Source: Ketobacter sp963922875 (lineage in GTDB: Bacteria > Pseudomonadota > Gammaproteobacteria > Pseudomonadales > Ketobacteraceae). From it: 64,000 nucleotides of DNA. The stretch is taken from the NCBI GenBank assembly GCA_963922875.1, contig CAWUJH010000001.1:248001-312000 (forward strand), written 5' to 3'. A program made the translations under genes and the position numbers. Of this stretch, positions 26,737-36,456 are shown piece by piece; position 1 is the first letter of the stretch; the number at the start of each line of letters is the position of its first letter. The notes under the pieces were generated by a model that did not search any database, was not told where the DNA came from, and was given only the letters and a program-made list of their open reading frames with translations.

Positions 26737-27990
26737 CTAACTCCGCAAATTCATAATCGGCCGCTCCACCAACAAATAAATCACCATAGCCCCCAAAATC
26801 GTAATCGGCAGGCTATACAGTGCAATCAAACTCATGGCTTCAAAATGGGAATAATCATATCGCTCAGGGAAGTTCTTCATAGCGTTAGTGGCCAGTTGCG
26901 CCAAAATAACGATAGGAAAGACATGCAACAGATACATGGAATAAGACAATTGAGCAATGGGATACCAAAGCCGATTGGCAAAAATCAGATTCAAGCCTTT
27001 GCTCAAATAGCTCTTTTCCAAACACACCAATACCAGATACGCCAGCGCCGCACAGAACACATTACGCACCACTGTTTGGTAAGCCACAGTAAACCAAGGC
27101 ATGCCGTCCATAGAACGGCTCAACACTGGAATCCAAAACAAGGCAATCACCACCGCCAGACTCAGCAACCCTAACATTCGTCCTAAGGGTGTATTTAAAA
27201 ACCGGCGCAGAGCTTGCTCATGATGAAAATAATAATAAGCCGCGATACAGCCACTCAACAGTGAACCGTAACGGGTATAAAGGTTGTCATATAACACGGA
27301 GAAATGATGGGCATGAAAATCAGGGTTCATTACGATTTCACTGCCAGGGGCGGTGCGTAACCAGTCGTCCGACATAATTACCACAAAACGCACGATAAAG
27401 GAGGCAAACCATAACAACCATAACCACATCAAGGGCCGAGTGGTTTTGAACACCAGCACCAGTAACAGTAAGGGATAGATTAAATAGAACTGCTCTTCAA
27501 TGGCGAGGGTCCAGGTCCAGTTCATGGCCTGATCTTTATAATATAAAAAGTTGTTCACATAGAGCAGGTTGGCCCATAGATTTTCTATATTGGGTAAGCC
27601 TAGTGCCGCGTAGAGTGCAATCACGACCCAATAGGCGGGGCCTAAGCGCAAGAAGCGCCGCATATAAAAGTTACCAAGCTTGACGCTGCCCTTCTTGTCA
27701 ATTTGCCGTAATAAGATTCCTGTGATCAAAAACCCGCTGATCATAAAAAATATATCAACGCTCTTTTCACTGTTCCATACCCAGGCTAATTGCCAGCCAC
27801 TGGCATCCACAAAGTCGATGGCTTGCAAATCCGGGTTGGCCGCAAAATATATGGTGAAGGAATGCAGAATAATGATGAGTACAATGGACGACGCGCGCAG
27901 CCCATCCAACACTTCAAAGTTGGAGGCCGGTCGAATAAATAATTGTTTTAGGTTTCGCACCGGTGAAAATGCGGACAGTATATGATTCAT
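26737..27990 (-). CDS. Acyltransferase family 3 membrane protein
   Basis: A 417-aa protein with about ten transmembrane segments, of the OafA/NodX type that transfers acetyl or other acyl groups to surface glycans. The conserved N-terminal block is VLDGLRASSIVLIIILHSF (the histidine is the family's catalytic residue), with FFMISGFLITGILLRQ and FYMRRFLRLGPAYW following. There is no C-terminal SGNH domain. It lies 12 bp downstream of the GspE-like gene on the same strand. O-acetylation of the neighbouring O-antigen is a plausible role. Confidence 0.9.
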   Translation of the reverse strand: MNHILSAFSPVRNLKQLFIRPASNFEVLDGLRASSIVLIIILHSFTIYFAANPDLQAIDFVDASGWQLAWVWNSEKSVDIFFMISGFLITGILLRQIDKKGSVKLGNFYMRRFLRLGPAYWVVIALYAALGLPNIENLWANLLYVNNFLYYKDQAMNWTWTLAIEEQFYLIYPLLLLVLVFKTTRPLMWLWLLWFASFIVRFVVIMSDDWLRTAPGSEIVMNPDFHAHHFSVLYDNLYTRYGSLLSGCIAAYYYFHHEQALRRFLNTPLGRMLGLLSLAVVIALFWIPVLSRSMDGMPWFTVAYQTVVRNVFCAALAYLVLVCLEKSYLSKGLNLIFANRLWYPIAQLSYSMYLLHVFPIVILAQLATNAMKNFPERYDYSHFEAMSLIALYSLPITILGAMVIYLLVERPIMNLRS

Positions 27991-28002
27991 GGCAGAAGGA
28001 TA

Positions 28003-29823
28003 TTAGGAAGCGACTGCGGGCGCAACTCGTAAAACTTCTTCCGGCGTGGTGACGCCTGTTGCCACTTTCTGCGCACCACTCAAACGCAGTGTGCGCATGC
28101 CTTCTTTCAAGGCTTGCTTACGGACTTCACCCAGCCCGGCTGAGTGACTTATCATTTCTTTTAATTCTTGTGACAAAGGGAGTACCTCGTATATTCCAAC
28201 CCGTCCCAGGTAGCCGGTTTTACGGCATTCCAAACAGCCCACGGGCATTTTAATTTTTTCTGGTTTTTTCGCTTTCCAAGGGCTGATCAACAGCTCCCAC
28301 ACCTCAGGTTCAATGGTGGTATCTGTCTTACAATGGGGGCACAAGGTTCGCACCAAACGTTGTGCCATCACCCCCAGCAGCGTCGCAGAGATCATATAGG
28401 GCGGCACCCCCAAATCCAACAGCCGCATTATGGCCGACGGTGCGTCATTGGTGTGTAAGGTGGAAATTACCAAATGGCCGGTTAATGCCGCCTGAATCGC
28501 CATGTTGGCGGTTTCCAGATCGCGGATCTCGCCCACCATAATAATGTCTGGGTCTTGCCGTAATAACGAGCGCACACCATCAGCAAAGCTCAAGCCAATG
28601 TTATCCACCACCTGCATCTGATTAAAGGCTGGCTCCACCATTTCAATAGGATCTTCAATGGTACAGACGTTGACTTCGCGTGTGGCCAGTTGTTTTAAGG
28701 ATGAATAGAGTGTGGTGGTTTTCCCCGATCCGGTAGGGCCGGTCACCAATACAATGCCGTTGGGTTGCGTAATCATATTACGCCAACGGGCATAATCGTC
28801 ATCGGCGAGCCCCATTTGGGCGGCGGAACGCACCAATACTTCGGGATCAAAAATACGCATCACCAGCTTTTCGCCAAAGGCGGTGGGCAAGGTGGACAAA
28901 CGCAGTTCCACTTCATCGCCGTCGATACTTTTGGTTTTTAAGCGGCCATCCTGAGGGCGGCGTTTTTCAGCCACATCCATACGCCCGAGGATTTTGATAC
29001 GACTGGTAACCGCGGCCAACACTACCGCCGGTAGTTCATAAACGTCGTGTAATACACCATCGATGCGAAATCGAATCTGACCGGTGTCCCGTCTTGGCTC
29101 CAGATGAATATCACTGGCCCGCTGTTCAAAAGCGTATTGCAGCAACCAATCCACAATTTTAACGATGTGTTGATCATTGGCATCTGGGGAGGTTAACTCA
29201 CCGAGTTGCAAGAGCTGCTCGAAATTCGTGACATTGGAAAGACTGCCACCGCCGCTGGCTCCTTTAACGGAACGGGCCAGATTATAGAATTCCAAGGTGT
29301 AACGCCGAATGTCCGCCGGATTCGTCACTACACGTTTGATCCGTTTGCCTTTTAGTATTTGTTCGAGACCGCTTTCCCAATCATTGGCGAGAGGCTGACC
29401 ACTGGCTATGGTGACGCTGTCATCATCCACCGCCACCGCTAAAATTTCATGGCGCTCGGCAAAGTTGTAGGACATCACCGCAGTGGTTTTGGTGACATCG
29501 ATCTTCAGGGGATCGATATGAAAAGATTCCTGCCCCACTCGCTCCGCAAGCCAAAGAGTTAGCGTGTCAAGATCCAGCTTACGTTGCGGGTCCTTGAAGT
29601 CAGCCACATTGTATTTGGCCACGACTTGCAACGGATTCCAGTTGAGTTCCTGTCGCTCCCGGCGCTGGCCGGAAATAAAGTTGGCATCGCGCTCGGAAAT
29701 CCGCTTATCGCTCAATAAGCCATCCAGCACCCAGCGCACATCAATTTTCATGCTGGGAGCCGCGAAATTAACTTTACCTTTTGGGGTGTTCGTTGTGGAG
29801 CTGGACACTGCTATTTCGCCCAT
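28003..29823 (-). CDS. GspE/PulE-type secretion ATPase, stand-alone
   Basis: A 606-aa type II/IV secretion-type hexameric ATPase. An N-terminal N1-like region (MKIDVRWVLDGLLSDKRISE) is followed by the ATPase core: RASDIHLEPR (Asp box region), Walker A GPTGSGKTTT, Walker B DPDIIMVGEIRD and HLVISTLHTND (His box). A tetracysteine zinc site is formed by CPHC and CLEC. The frame is open to about 29892; the ATG at 29821-29823 is chosen because it gives the short leader usual before the KVNFAAPSMKID block. No other secretion or pilus gene lies in the window. It could drive type IV pili or type II secretion encoded elsewhere. Confidence 0.85.
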   Translation of the reverse strand: MGEIAVSSSTTNTPKGKVNFAAPSMKIDVRWVLDGLLSDKRISERDANFISGQRRERQELNWNPLQVVAKYNVADFKDPQRKLDLDTLTLWLAERVGQESFHIDPLKIDVTKTTAVMSYNFAERHEILAVAVDDDSVTIASGQPLANDWESGLEQILKGKRIKRVVTNPADIRRYTLEFYNLARSVKGASGGGSLSNVTNFEQLLQLGELTSPDANDQHIVKIVDWLLQYAFEQRASDIHLEPRRDTGQIRFRIDGVLHDVYELPAVVLAAVTSRIKILGRMDVAEKRRPQDGRLKTKSIDGDEVELRLSTLPTAFGEKLVMRIFDPEVLVRSAAQMGLADDDYARWRNMITQPNGIVLVTGPTGSGKTTTLYSSLKQLATREVNVCTIEDPIEMVEPAFNQMQVVDNIGLSFADGVRSLLRQDPDIIMVGEIRDLETANMAIQAALTGHLVISTLHTNDAPSAIMRLLDLGVPPYMISATLLGVMAQRLVRTLCPHCKTDTTIEPEVWELLISPWKAKKPEKIKMPVGCLECRKTGYLGRVGIYEVLPLSQELKEMISHSAGLGEVRKQALKEGMRTLRLSGAQKVATGVTTPEEVLRVAPAVAS

Positions 29824-29983
29824 GGTCGATGATAAGAGTATTAGTATCATTGTAGACGCCATAACCCTTTGGAACCAACCACCTGAGCCCACTAAACTTT
29901 CTATCAGTGACCGTTGTCCAAAAATCCGGTATTGTCTGCAGCTTGTGTATTAACTTGTCTAAGGCACTGGAAATTCAACGCTT

Positions 29984-30523
29984 ATGATCGAATCACTCAT
30001 TGAAAAGACCTTATATGCCAGTCGCTGGTTAATGGCCCCCGTGTATTTAGGGTTGAGCCTGTTGTTATTGGGTTTAGTGGTCAAGTTCTTCCAGGAAATG
30101 ATCCATATTGCTCCCGAACTCCTCCATATGACGGAGCAAACCCTGATTCTAAAGATCCTCACTATGGTGGATCTTACCTTGGTAGCCAGTCTGGTGGTGA
30201 TGGTGATGTTCTCTGGCTACGAGAACTTTGTCTCCAAAATCAACATCAAGGAAGGCGGTGAAAAGCTCGCCTGGCTGGGAAAAATGGACTCTGGCTCCCT
30301 CAAACTGAAACTCTCCGCCTCTATTGTTGCCATTTCGGCTATTCATTTGTTAAAGAATTATATGGAATTTGATGCGGAAGCCTTGGGGGAAACTGGCATA
30401 GCTCACCTCAAGTGGTTATTAATCGTCCATGTTGGTTTTGTTTTGTCCGCCATGGGGATGGCAATCATGGATAAATTTGAGCGGGCCAGCAAAACGGATG
30501 CAATTCAATCAATTGCAAAATAA
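29984..30523 (+). CDS. UPF0114/YqhA family inner-membrane protein
   Basis: A 179-aa membrane protein with about four hydrophobic helices. The motif LYASRWLMAPVYLGLSLLL at the N-terminus and VASLVVMVMFSGYENFVSKI are diagnostic of the UPF0114 (YqhA) family. Its function is unknown. It is divergent from the GspE-like gene with 160 bp between starts, and about 108 bp upstream of putA. Confidence 0.9.
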   Translation: MIESLIEKTLYASRWLMAPVYLGLSLLLLGLVVKFFQEMIHIAPELLHMTEQTLILKILTMVDLTLVASLVVMVMFSGYENFVSKINIKEGGEKLAWLGKMDSGSLKLKLSASIVAISAIHLLKNYMEFDAEALGETGIAHLKWLLIVHVGFVLSAMGMAIMDKFERASKTDAIQSIAK

Positions 30524-30630
30524 ATCTGCAGTGGAAGACTTACACCCGCTTCAAGCTGTGCCAGAATTAACCATGACATTCACTGATATAACAGGCGTTT
30601 ATTTTGGCACGTTGTCAGGCACCTAATTAC

Positions 30631-33600
30631 ATGGCATTGGAATTTCCATTGCCCGATCCTATTCTCAACAACTACCTCCGCAATGAAGAGGAAGCTGTTG
30701 AAGAATTGCTTATTGGCTATAGCCTTGCACCAGAAAACCGTGAACAAATTCAAGCTTACGCCCGCGACATGCTGGGGGCCATACGCAACGCCAAACCCGG
30801 GGTACGGATCGAAACCCTGCTAAAAGAATACAGCCTCGATAACCAGGAAGGTGTCACGCTGATGTGTTTGGCGGAGGCGTTGCTACGGATACCCGATCCC
30901 GATACCGCGGAACGCTTCCTTCATGACCGACTCCAGCGGGGTAACTGGGCAGAGCATTTAGGCCACAGCGACGCCCGCTGGGTCAATGCCTCCACCTGGG
31001 GACTGCTGATTACCGGTAAGCTGCTCAACAAAGAGGAACTACCTGGCAACTGGCTGTCCGACACGTTTAAAGCCTTGTTCCGACGTTTGGGGGAACCGCT
31101 CGCCCTAAGTGCTGTGCGCCAGGCTATGATGGTCATTGGCCAACAGTTTGTGGTGGGAGAAACCATCGAATCCGCACTGCAACGAGCAGTGAGCGATCGC
31201 GAGCAGGGTTACTGCCACTCTTTTGATATGTTAGGTGAAGCCGCCATGACCATGGCGGACGTGGAACGCTTTAAGGAATCTTATCGTAGCGCTATCACCA
31301 AGCTTGGCGAACATTCCGCCAGTGACAAAAGTGATGTGGGTATTTCCATAAAGCTGTCGGCCCTACACCCACGCGTGGAGTTGCGACAAGAGCGTGCCCA
31401 AAAAGTTTTACAAGATAATCTGATGGAGCTGTTGTTGCTGGCCCAGTCCAAAGATGTGGCTGTCACCATTGATGCTGAAGAATGTTCGCGCCTGGAAACC
31501 ACCCTGATGCAGTTTGCCCGGGCCTTGAGCCATGCGGAACTGAGGCAGTGGGGCAAGCTGGGCATTGTGGTTCAAGCCTACCAAAAGCGGGCGCCCGCCG
31601 TCATCCAGTGGCTTATGGACGTAAGCCGTTCACTCCATTGTCAGATTCCTGTCCGCCTGGTGAAAGGCGCTTATTGGGATTCAGAAATAAAATATGCACA
31701 ACAACGAGGGCTGGAAGACTATCCGGTGTTTAGCCAGAAAGATCATACCGATCTGAGTTATTTGTATTGTGCGCAGACGTTGCTGCAAGGACGCCATTTT
31801 CTATACCCTCAGTTTGGCACCCATAATGCTCACACTGTAGCCAGCATACTCTCTATGGCGAAATCCACCAGCTTCAAACAATTTGAATTCCAGCGCCTGC
31901 ACGGCATGGGTGAAGCCCTGTATGATCATGTACTGGCCAGCTTTGACGAAGCCCGCTGTCGAATCTACGCGCCTGTGGGTCGCTTTAGCGAGTTGCTGCC
32001 TTATTTGGTACGGCGCCTATTGGAAAACGGTGCAAATACGTCGTTTGTGCGCCAAATTCAGCTGGCCCAAAGCGATGATGCTTGGCTAATAGACGAGCCC
32101 AGCACCAATATCAAAGCCATGGAGCGCCTCCGCAATCCTCGTATTCCATTGCCTCATCGGGTCTACTATCCCGCTCGTAAAAATTCGAAAGGGTTAAATC
32201 TGGACAGCTTGCGAGAACTGGAAAAACTGAGCCGCGGTATGGCTTCTCTATTGAAACCTGGCAAGTACATTAAAGCGGAACCCAGTGATCGTCATCACCC
32301 GATTTATTCACCGGTCTATCCCGATACCGTGATTGGGCACTATCTAAAGAACAGCCGCCATGATTGTTTGAACGCCATGGACACTAGCCGTATTGCTTAT
32401 CAGAGCTGGCGTCAGCTGAGCGTGGAAGAACGCGCCACTCTGCTAGAGAAAACTGCCAAGCTATTTGAAGCGAATTATGAAGAGTTGATGTTCTTGGCCA
32501 TGCAGGAAGCGGGTAAAACCATAACCAACGCCTTAGCCGAAGTCCGAGAGGCAGTGGATTTTCTGTATTATTACAGTAACCAGGCTCGCACCTTGTTTGA
32601 ACCTGCGCAGTTACCCAGCGTTACCGGCGAAGAAAACAGCCTCCATTTGGAAGGCAAAGGTCCCATCCTCTGTATTAGCCCATGGAATTTCCCTCTGGCG
32701 ATTTTTACCGGTCAAATATCTGCAGCATTGGCGGCGGGTAACACGGTGTTAGCGAAACCCTCGTTATCTACCCCGCTAATAGCCCGTCGCGCTGTTGAGT
32801 TGTTCCATGAAGCAGGAATTCCACCAGGAGTATTGCAGTTAATAACCGCCAATAGCAAAACCGTAGATGAAACCTTATTGCGGGAAGGCGCCTTAAAAGC
32901 GGTGATGTTCACTGGCTCCACCTCCTCGGCGAAAAAAATTCAACGTGAACTAGCCGAACGCAGTGGTTCCATTTTGCCATTAATTGCTGAAACCGGCGGT
33001 CAAAACGCCATGATCGTCGACAGCTCGGCACTGACCGAACAAGTAACTCGGGATATCGCTCAATCGGCGTTTGATAGTGCCGGCCAGCGCTGTTCAGCGT
33101 TACGAATTTTGTTTATTCAGGAAGATGTCAAAGAAAAAACGCTTAACACCCTGATTGGCTACCTGGAAAGCCTGGTGATTGGCGACCCACTGGATTGGGA
33201 GACAGATATCGGACCCGTGATTAACAATGATTCCCGCAGCGAACTTATGCTGCATATCCAGCGCTTTCAAACCCAGGAACAGGTGTTGTATCAAGGTAAA
33301 CTACCGGATTTACCCGGTTACTTCGTGCCACCCACTATTATTGAACTGACTAACATTAATGAACTTCATGCCGAAATGTTTGGTCCAATTCTGCATGTAA
33401 TCAGCTATAAAGCCAGCGAACTGGATCAGGTGATAGAGCAAATTAACCGGACTGGCTTTGGCTTAACACTGGGTGTTCATAGCCGTATTAACGGTGTTTG
33501 TGAGAAAGTGGCGCAACAAGCGCAGGTGGGCAATATTTATATTAATCGCGATATGATTGGTGCCGTCGTTGGCTCGCAACCTTTTGGCGGTCATGATTTG

Positions 33601-33720
33601 TCGGGCACTGGTCCAAAATCCGGCGGCCCACACTATCTATTACGACTCACTAATGAAAAAACAATTTCCGTGAACACAGCCGCAGTGGGTGGTAATACCA
33701 AATTGTTGACTGATGACTGA
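30631..33720 (+). CDS. putA: Bifunctional proline dehydrogenase / P5C dehydrogenase PutA
   Basis: Oxidises proline to glutamate in two steps: an FAD-dependent proline dehydrogenase and an NAD-dependent aldehyde dehydrogenase. It is 1029 aa. The PRODH barrel shows KLSALHPRVE, RLVKGAYWDSEIK and FGTHNAHTV. The ALDH half shows SPWNFPLAIFTGQ and the catalytic Cys821 in GQRCSALR. It lacks the ribbon-helix-helix DNA-binding domain of the 1320-aa E. coli form and so cannot be an autorepressor of that type. The frame is open to a TTG at 30604; the ATG at 30631 fits the family start. No putP is adjacent. Confidence 0.96.
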   Translation: MALEFPLPDPILNNYLRNEEEAVEELLIGYSLAPENREQIQAYARDMLGAIRNAKPGVRIETLLKEYSLDNQEGVTLMCLAEALLRIPDPDTAERFLHDRLQRGNWAEHLGHSDARWVNASTWGLLITGKLLNKEELPGNWLSDTFKALFRRLGEPLALSAVRQAMMVIGQQFVVGETIESALQRAVSDREQGYCHSFDMLGEAAMTMADVERFKESYRSAITKLGEHSASDKSDVGISIKLSALHPRVELRQERAQKVLQDNLMELLLLAQSKDVAVTIDAEECSRLETTLMQFARALSHAELRQWGKLGIVVQAYQKRAPAVIQWLMDVSRSLHCQIPVRLVKGAYWDSEIKYAQQRGLEDYPVFSQKDHTDLSYLYCAQTLLQGRHFLYPQFGTHNAHTVASILSMAKSTSFKQFEFQRLHGMGEALYDHVLASFDEARCRIYAPVGRFSELLPYLVRRLLENGANTSFVRQIQLAQSDDAWLIDEPSTNIKAMERLRNPRIPLPHRVYYPARKNSKGLNLDSLRELEKLSRGMASLLKPGKYIKAEPSDRHHPIYSPVYPDTVIGHYLKNSRHDCLNAMDTSRIAYQSWRQLSVEERATLLEKTAKLFEANYEELMFLAMQEAGKTITNALAEVREAVDFLYYYSNQARTLFEPAQLPSVTGEENSLHLEGKGPILCISPWNFPLAIFTGQISAALAAGNTVLAKPSLSTPLIARRAVELFHEAGIPPGVLQLITANSKTVDETLLREGALKAVMFTGSTSSAKKIQRELAERSGSILPLIAETGGQNAMIVDSSALTEQVTRDIAQSAFDSAGQRCSALRILFIQEDVKEKTLNTLIGYLESLVIGDPLDWETDIGPVINNDSRSELMLHIQRFQTQEQVLYQGKLPDLPGYFVPPTIIELTNINELHAEMFGPILHVISYKASELDQVIEQINRTGFGLTLGVHSRINGVCEKVAQQAQVGNIYINRDMIGAVVGSQPFGGHDLSGTGPKSGGPHYLLRLTNEKTISVNTAAVGGNTKLLTDD

Positions 33721-33790
33721 GTCCATTAAAATAACCTAAAATATGATATAACAGCAGGTCAACAACGCTAGCAGGAGAAGCCAGGTTTTC

Positions 33791-35101
33791 ATGCAATCGG
33801 CAACCAGAGACTATGTGAATTGGTTTCGTAACAGCTCGCCCTATATCAATGCCCACCGCAATAAAACCTTTGTGGTGGCATTTCCCGGCGAAGCCGTCTC
33901 CCATGGTCATTTTTATAACTTAGTACAGGATTTTGTCCTGCTGCATAGCCTTGGTATCAAGTTAGTGGTGGTTCATGGTGCCCGCCCGCAAATCGATCAA
34001 AGATTACAGAACAGTGGCCAAACCACCGATATCCAACACCATCGTCGCGTATCAACCCTGGATACGCTACCGGCTATTATCGAGGCTATCAGTCATACGG
34101 CCATCTCGATCCAGGCAAGCTTGGTTCAAGGCATGTCAGCCGCCCGCTTAAGTGGCACCAAAGCCATGGTAGCAACGGGCAATTTTGTGTTGGCCAAACC
34201 TTATGGTATCCACCACGGAATAGATTACCAATACAGTGGCGAGGTGCGCAAAATACTGGCGGACAACATTCGCTACCAGTTAAATAGCGGTGCTATGGTT
34301 TTGCTGTCTCCCCTCGGCTACTCACCCACCGGTGAGGTGTTCAATTTACTGTGGGAAGAAGTAGCGGAAGCCGTAGCCATCGCACTGAATGCGGATAAAG
34401 TTATTTATCTCAGCAGCGAAGAAGGCATTAGTGATTCGGTGGGTGAGCTCATTAAAGAACTGACCACAGCTCAAGCCGAAACCCTAATTCAGCAATTTCC
34501 GGCACCACACTTTACTCTGATTAGTGCCCACAGAGCGGTAAGACTGGGTGTTACTCGCGCCCATATCATTGGTTTTCAGCAAGACGGTAATTTGCTCAAA
34601 GAATTATTCACGGTGGACGGTTCAGGTACACTGATCACCCAAGAAACCTATGAAAAAGTGCGCCTGGCCACCATTGATGACGTAGCGAATTTACTTGAGC
34701 TTATTGAGCCCATGGAGCAACAAGGCATCTTGGTACGCCGCTCCCGTGAGTTATTGGAAACAGAAATTAATCACTTCACTATTATTGAACGTGATGAAAA
34801 AATTATCGCCTGCGCCGCACTCTATCCGTTTCCCGATGAGCACTGTGGCGAACTGGCCTGCGTAACCGTACACCCTAATTATCGTCATGGTCAACGGGGA
34901 GACACCTTGTTAAAGGCAATTGAACAGAGAGCCAAAACCCTTGGGTTAACCACTTTATTTGTGTTAACCACACGCACGGCACACTGGTTTTTGGAACGTG
35001 GCTTTAAACCAGCCACGGTGGCTGAATTACCTCAACATAAGAAGTCACTGTATAATTTCCAAAGAAACTCCAGCGTATTTGTTAAACCGTTAAGCAAATG
35101 A
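33791..35101 (+). CDS. argA: N-acetylglutamate synthase ArgA
   Basis: Makes N-acetylglutamate from glutamate and acetyl-CoA, the first step of arginine synthesis. It is 436 aa, the classic two-domain form. The N-terminal amino-acid-kinase-like domain has VAFPGEAVSHG and LVVVHGARPQI. The C-terminal GNAT domain (about residues 295-436) has ELACVTVHPNYRHGQRGDTLL for acetyl-CoA binding. It lies 70 bp after putA, and its stop overlaps an ATG (ATGA at 35098-35101) that reads into the next gene in the wrong frame. Confidence 0.97.
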   Translation: MQSATRDYVNWFRNSSPYINAHRNKTFVVAFPGEAVSHGHFYNLVQDFVLLHSLGIKLVVVHGARPQIDQRLQNSGQTTDIQHHRRVSTLDTLPAIIEAISHTAISIQASLVQGMSAARLSGTKAMVATGNFVLAKPYGIHHGIDYQYSGEVRKILADNIRYQLNSGAMVLLSPLGYSPTGEVFNLLWEEVAEAVAIALNADKVIYLSSEEGISDSVGELIKELTTAQAETLIQQFPAPHFTLISAHRAVRLGVTRAHIIGFQQDGNLLKELFTVDGSGTLITQETYEKVRLATIDDVANLLELIEPMEQQGILVRRSRELLETEINHFTIIERDEKIIACAALYPFPDEHCGELACVTVHPNYRHGQRGDTLLKAIEQRAKTLGLTTLFVLTTRTAHWFLERGFKPATVAELPQHKKSLYNFQRNSSVFVKPLSK

Positions 35102-35216
35102 GGTTAAGGCAATCGCATATTCATTAACCCCATGGCTGGCCCAGTGGATCACGAGCAAAACCTATCGTGATTTACGCCATGGTTGGTTTGAATTAAAACG
35201 GCGCCTGTTCCCGGCC

Positions 35217-36431
35217 TTGAACTCGATCACTTATTACCATCGAGTCAATGATCCCTATTGCTTGGTGATGCTGCGTATGCTGCCCCGTTTTTTAGAAGAT
35301 TTCGATATCGAAATAGAGATTCGCTGTGTTTTGGATTTGCCCGCCGATATGCATCCCGAACCCGAACTGCAAGCCCGTTATGGACTAGCGGATGCCAAGC
35401 GCCTAGCGGCATTGCACCAGTTAAATTTCCCTGAAGATTTAATCACCCCTAGCGCTGAAGATTCAATTAAAGCCACGGGCATCCTTGTTAAACATAAAAA
35501 CCGGACAAAATTTCTGCACTTAGTGACAGAAGTCACGGAAGCCTTGTGGGGTTGCAGTTCTACGACCTTTCAAAGTGCGTTAAAACGTTATGGCACCCTC
35601 AGCAACGCTGAAGTCAACCAACACAGTGAGCAGGCCTGCACCGAGCTACTGGCCCGCGGACATTACAATTCCGCCATGCTGTATTATGGCGGTGAATGGT
35701 ATTGGGGAGCGGATCGCCTCGCCCACTTAGTGGATCGTTTGAATCATGCCGCTTTTCGCCGCCGCCCGCAGTTAGCGGATTATCAGCGCCAGTACCGCTA
35801 CATTACCCAAGGCACCAATAGCCTGCGGCCACGGCCGAAAACAATAAAACCGCTGGATTTTTATTTTTCTTTTCGTAGCCCTTATTCTTATCTGGCAGTG
35901 GCTCGAGTGTATAAGTTAGCGGAACTCTACAAAATTCCTGTCATTGCAAAACCTGTGATGCCTATGGTGGAACGAGGAATTTCACTGCCTAAAGCCAAAC
36001 GCCGCTATATTTTGCAAGACGCCAAGCGCGAAGCGGATAAATATCAGTTACCCTTTGGTAAAATCTGTGATCCACTAGGCATTGGTGTCGACAATGCTAT
36101 GGCACTCTTCTTCTATGCTCAGCAACTCGGCAAGGAAAAAGAGTTTATAACTTCTGCCCTCACCGGCATTTGGGCAGATGGTCTCGATATGAGTCGCACA
36201 TCCCATATAAAAATAATAGTAGAGCGGGCAAACCTTAGCTGGCAGGACGCCAAACCATGCCTCCAGCAAAAAGCATGGGAGCGTCAGGTAGAACGCCATC
36301 ACACTGAATTGAAAACCTATGGTTTGTGGGGAGTGCCCGCGTTTAAATATGGCCCATTGATTTTATGGGGCCAAGACCGCCTATGGGCGCTGGAACAACG
36401 GGTTCTGGCGGGAACGAACAACAGCAGCTAA
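35217..36431 (+). CDS. Double thioredoxin-fold protein (DsbA/HCCA isomerase-like), start uncertain
   Basis: Two DsbA-like halves. The first starts SITYYHRVNDPYC. The second starts DFYFSFRSPYSYLAVARVY, typical of 2-hydroxychromene-2-carboxylate isomerase/kappa-GST folds, and ends with YGLWGVPAFKYGPLILWGQDRL. Biochemical role unknown. The first usable in-frame start is a TTG at 35217 with no good ribosome-binding site, yet the same frame is open back to 35094 and reads protein-like (TSKTYRDLRHGWFELKRRLF). An ATG at 35098 overlapping the argA stop is out of frame. One extra base in 35100-35112 would join it to the ORF, giving a start such as MRLKAIAYSLTPW. A frameshift, sequence error or unusual start is likely. 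Confidence 0.8.
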   Translation: MNSITYYHRVNDPYCLVMLRMLPRFLEDFDIEIEIRCVLDLPADMHPEPELQARYGLADAKRLAALHQLNFPEDLITPSAEDSIKATGILVKHKNRTKFLHLVTEVTEALWGCSSTTFQSALKRYGTLSNAEVNQHSEQACTELLARGHYNSAMLYYGGEWYWGADRLAHLVDRLNHAAFRRRPQLADYQRQYRYITQGTNSLRPRPKTIKPLDFYFSFRSPYSYLAVARVYKLAELYKIPVIAKPVMPMVERGISLPKAKRRYILQDAKREADKYQLPFGKICDPLGIGVDNAMALFFYAQQLGKEKEFITSALTGIWADGLDMSRTSHIKIIVERANLSWQDAKPCLQQKAWERQVERHHTELKTYGLWGVPAFKYGPLILWGQDRLWALEQRVLAGTNNSS

Positions 36432-36456
36432 GCTGCTTATAAAAAGGGAGATTCCC

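Noticed and set aside
26680..27174. A 164-codon open frame rich in His and Gln on the plus strand
   Set aside because: It lies antisense to the well-supported acyltransferase gene and has the composition of an antisense shadow, with no recognisable domain.
29564..29953. A 129-codon plus-strand frame opposite the GspE-like gene
   Set aside because: It is antisense to conserved coding sequence and has no ribosome-binding site or family resemblance.
30604..30630. TGGCAC in front of putA as a possible sigma54 promoter, and the TTG at 30604 as the putA start
   Set aside because: The -12 element does not follow at the required spacing (CAGGC instead of TTGCW), and the ATG at 30631 matches the PutA family start.
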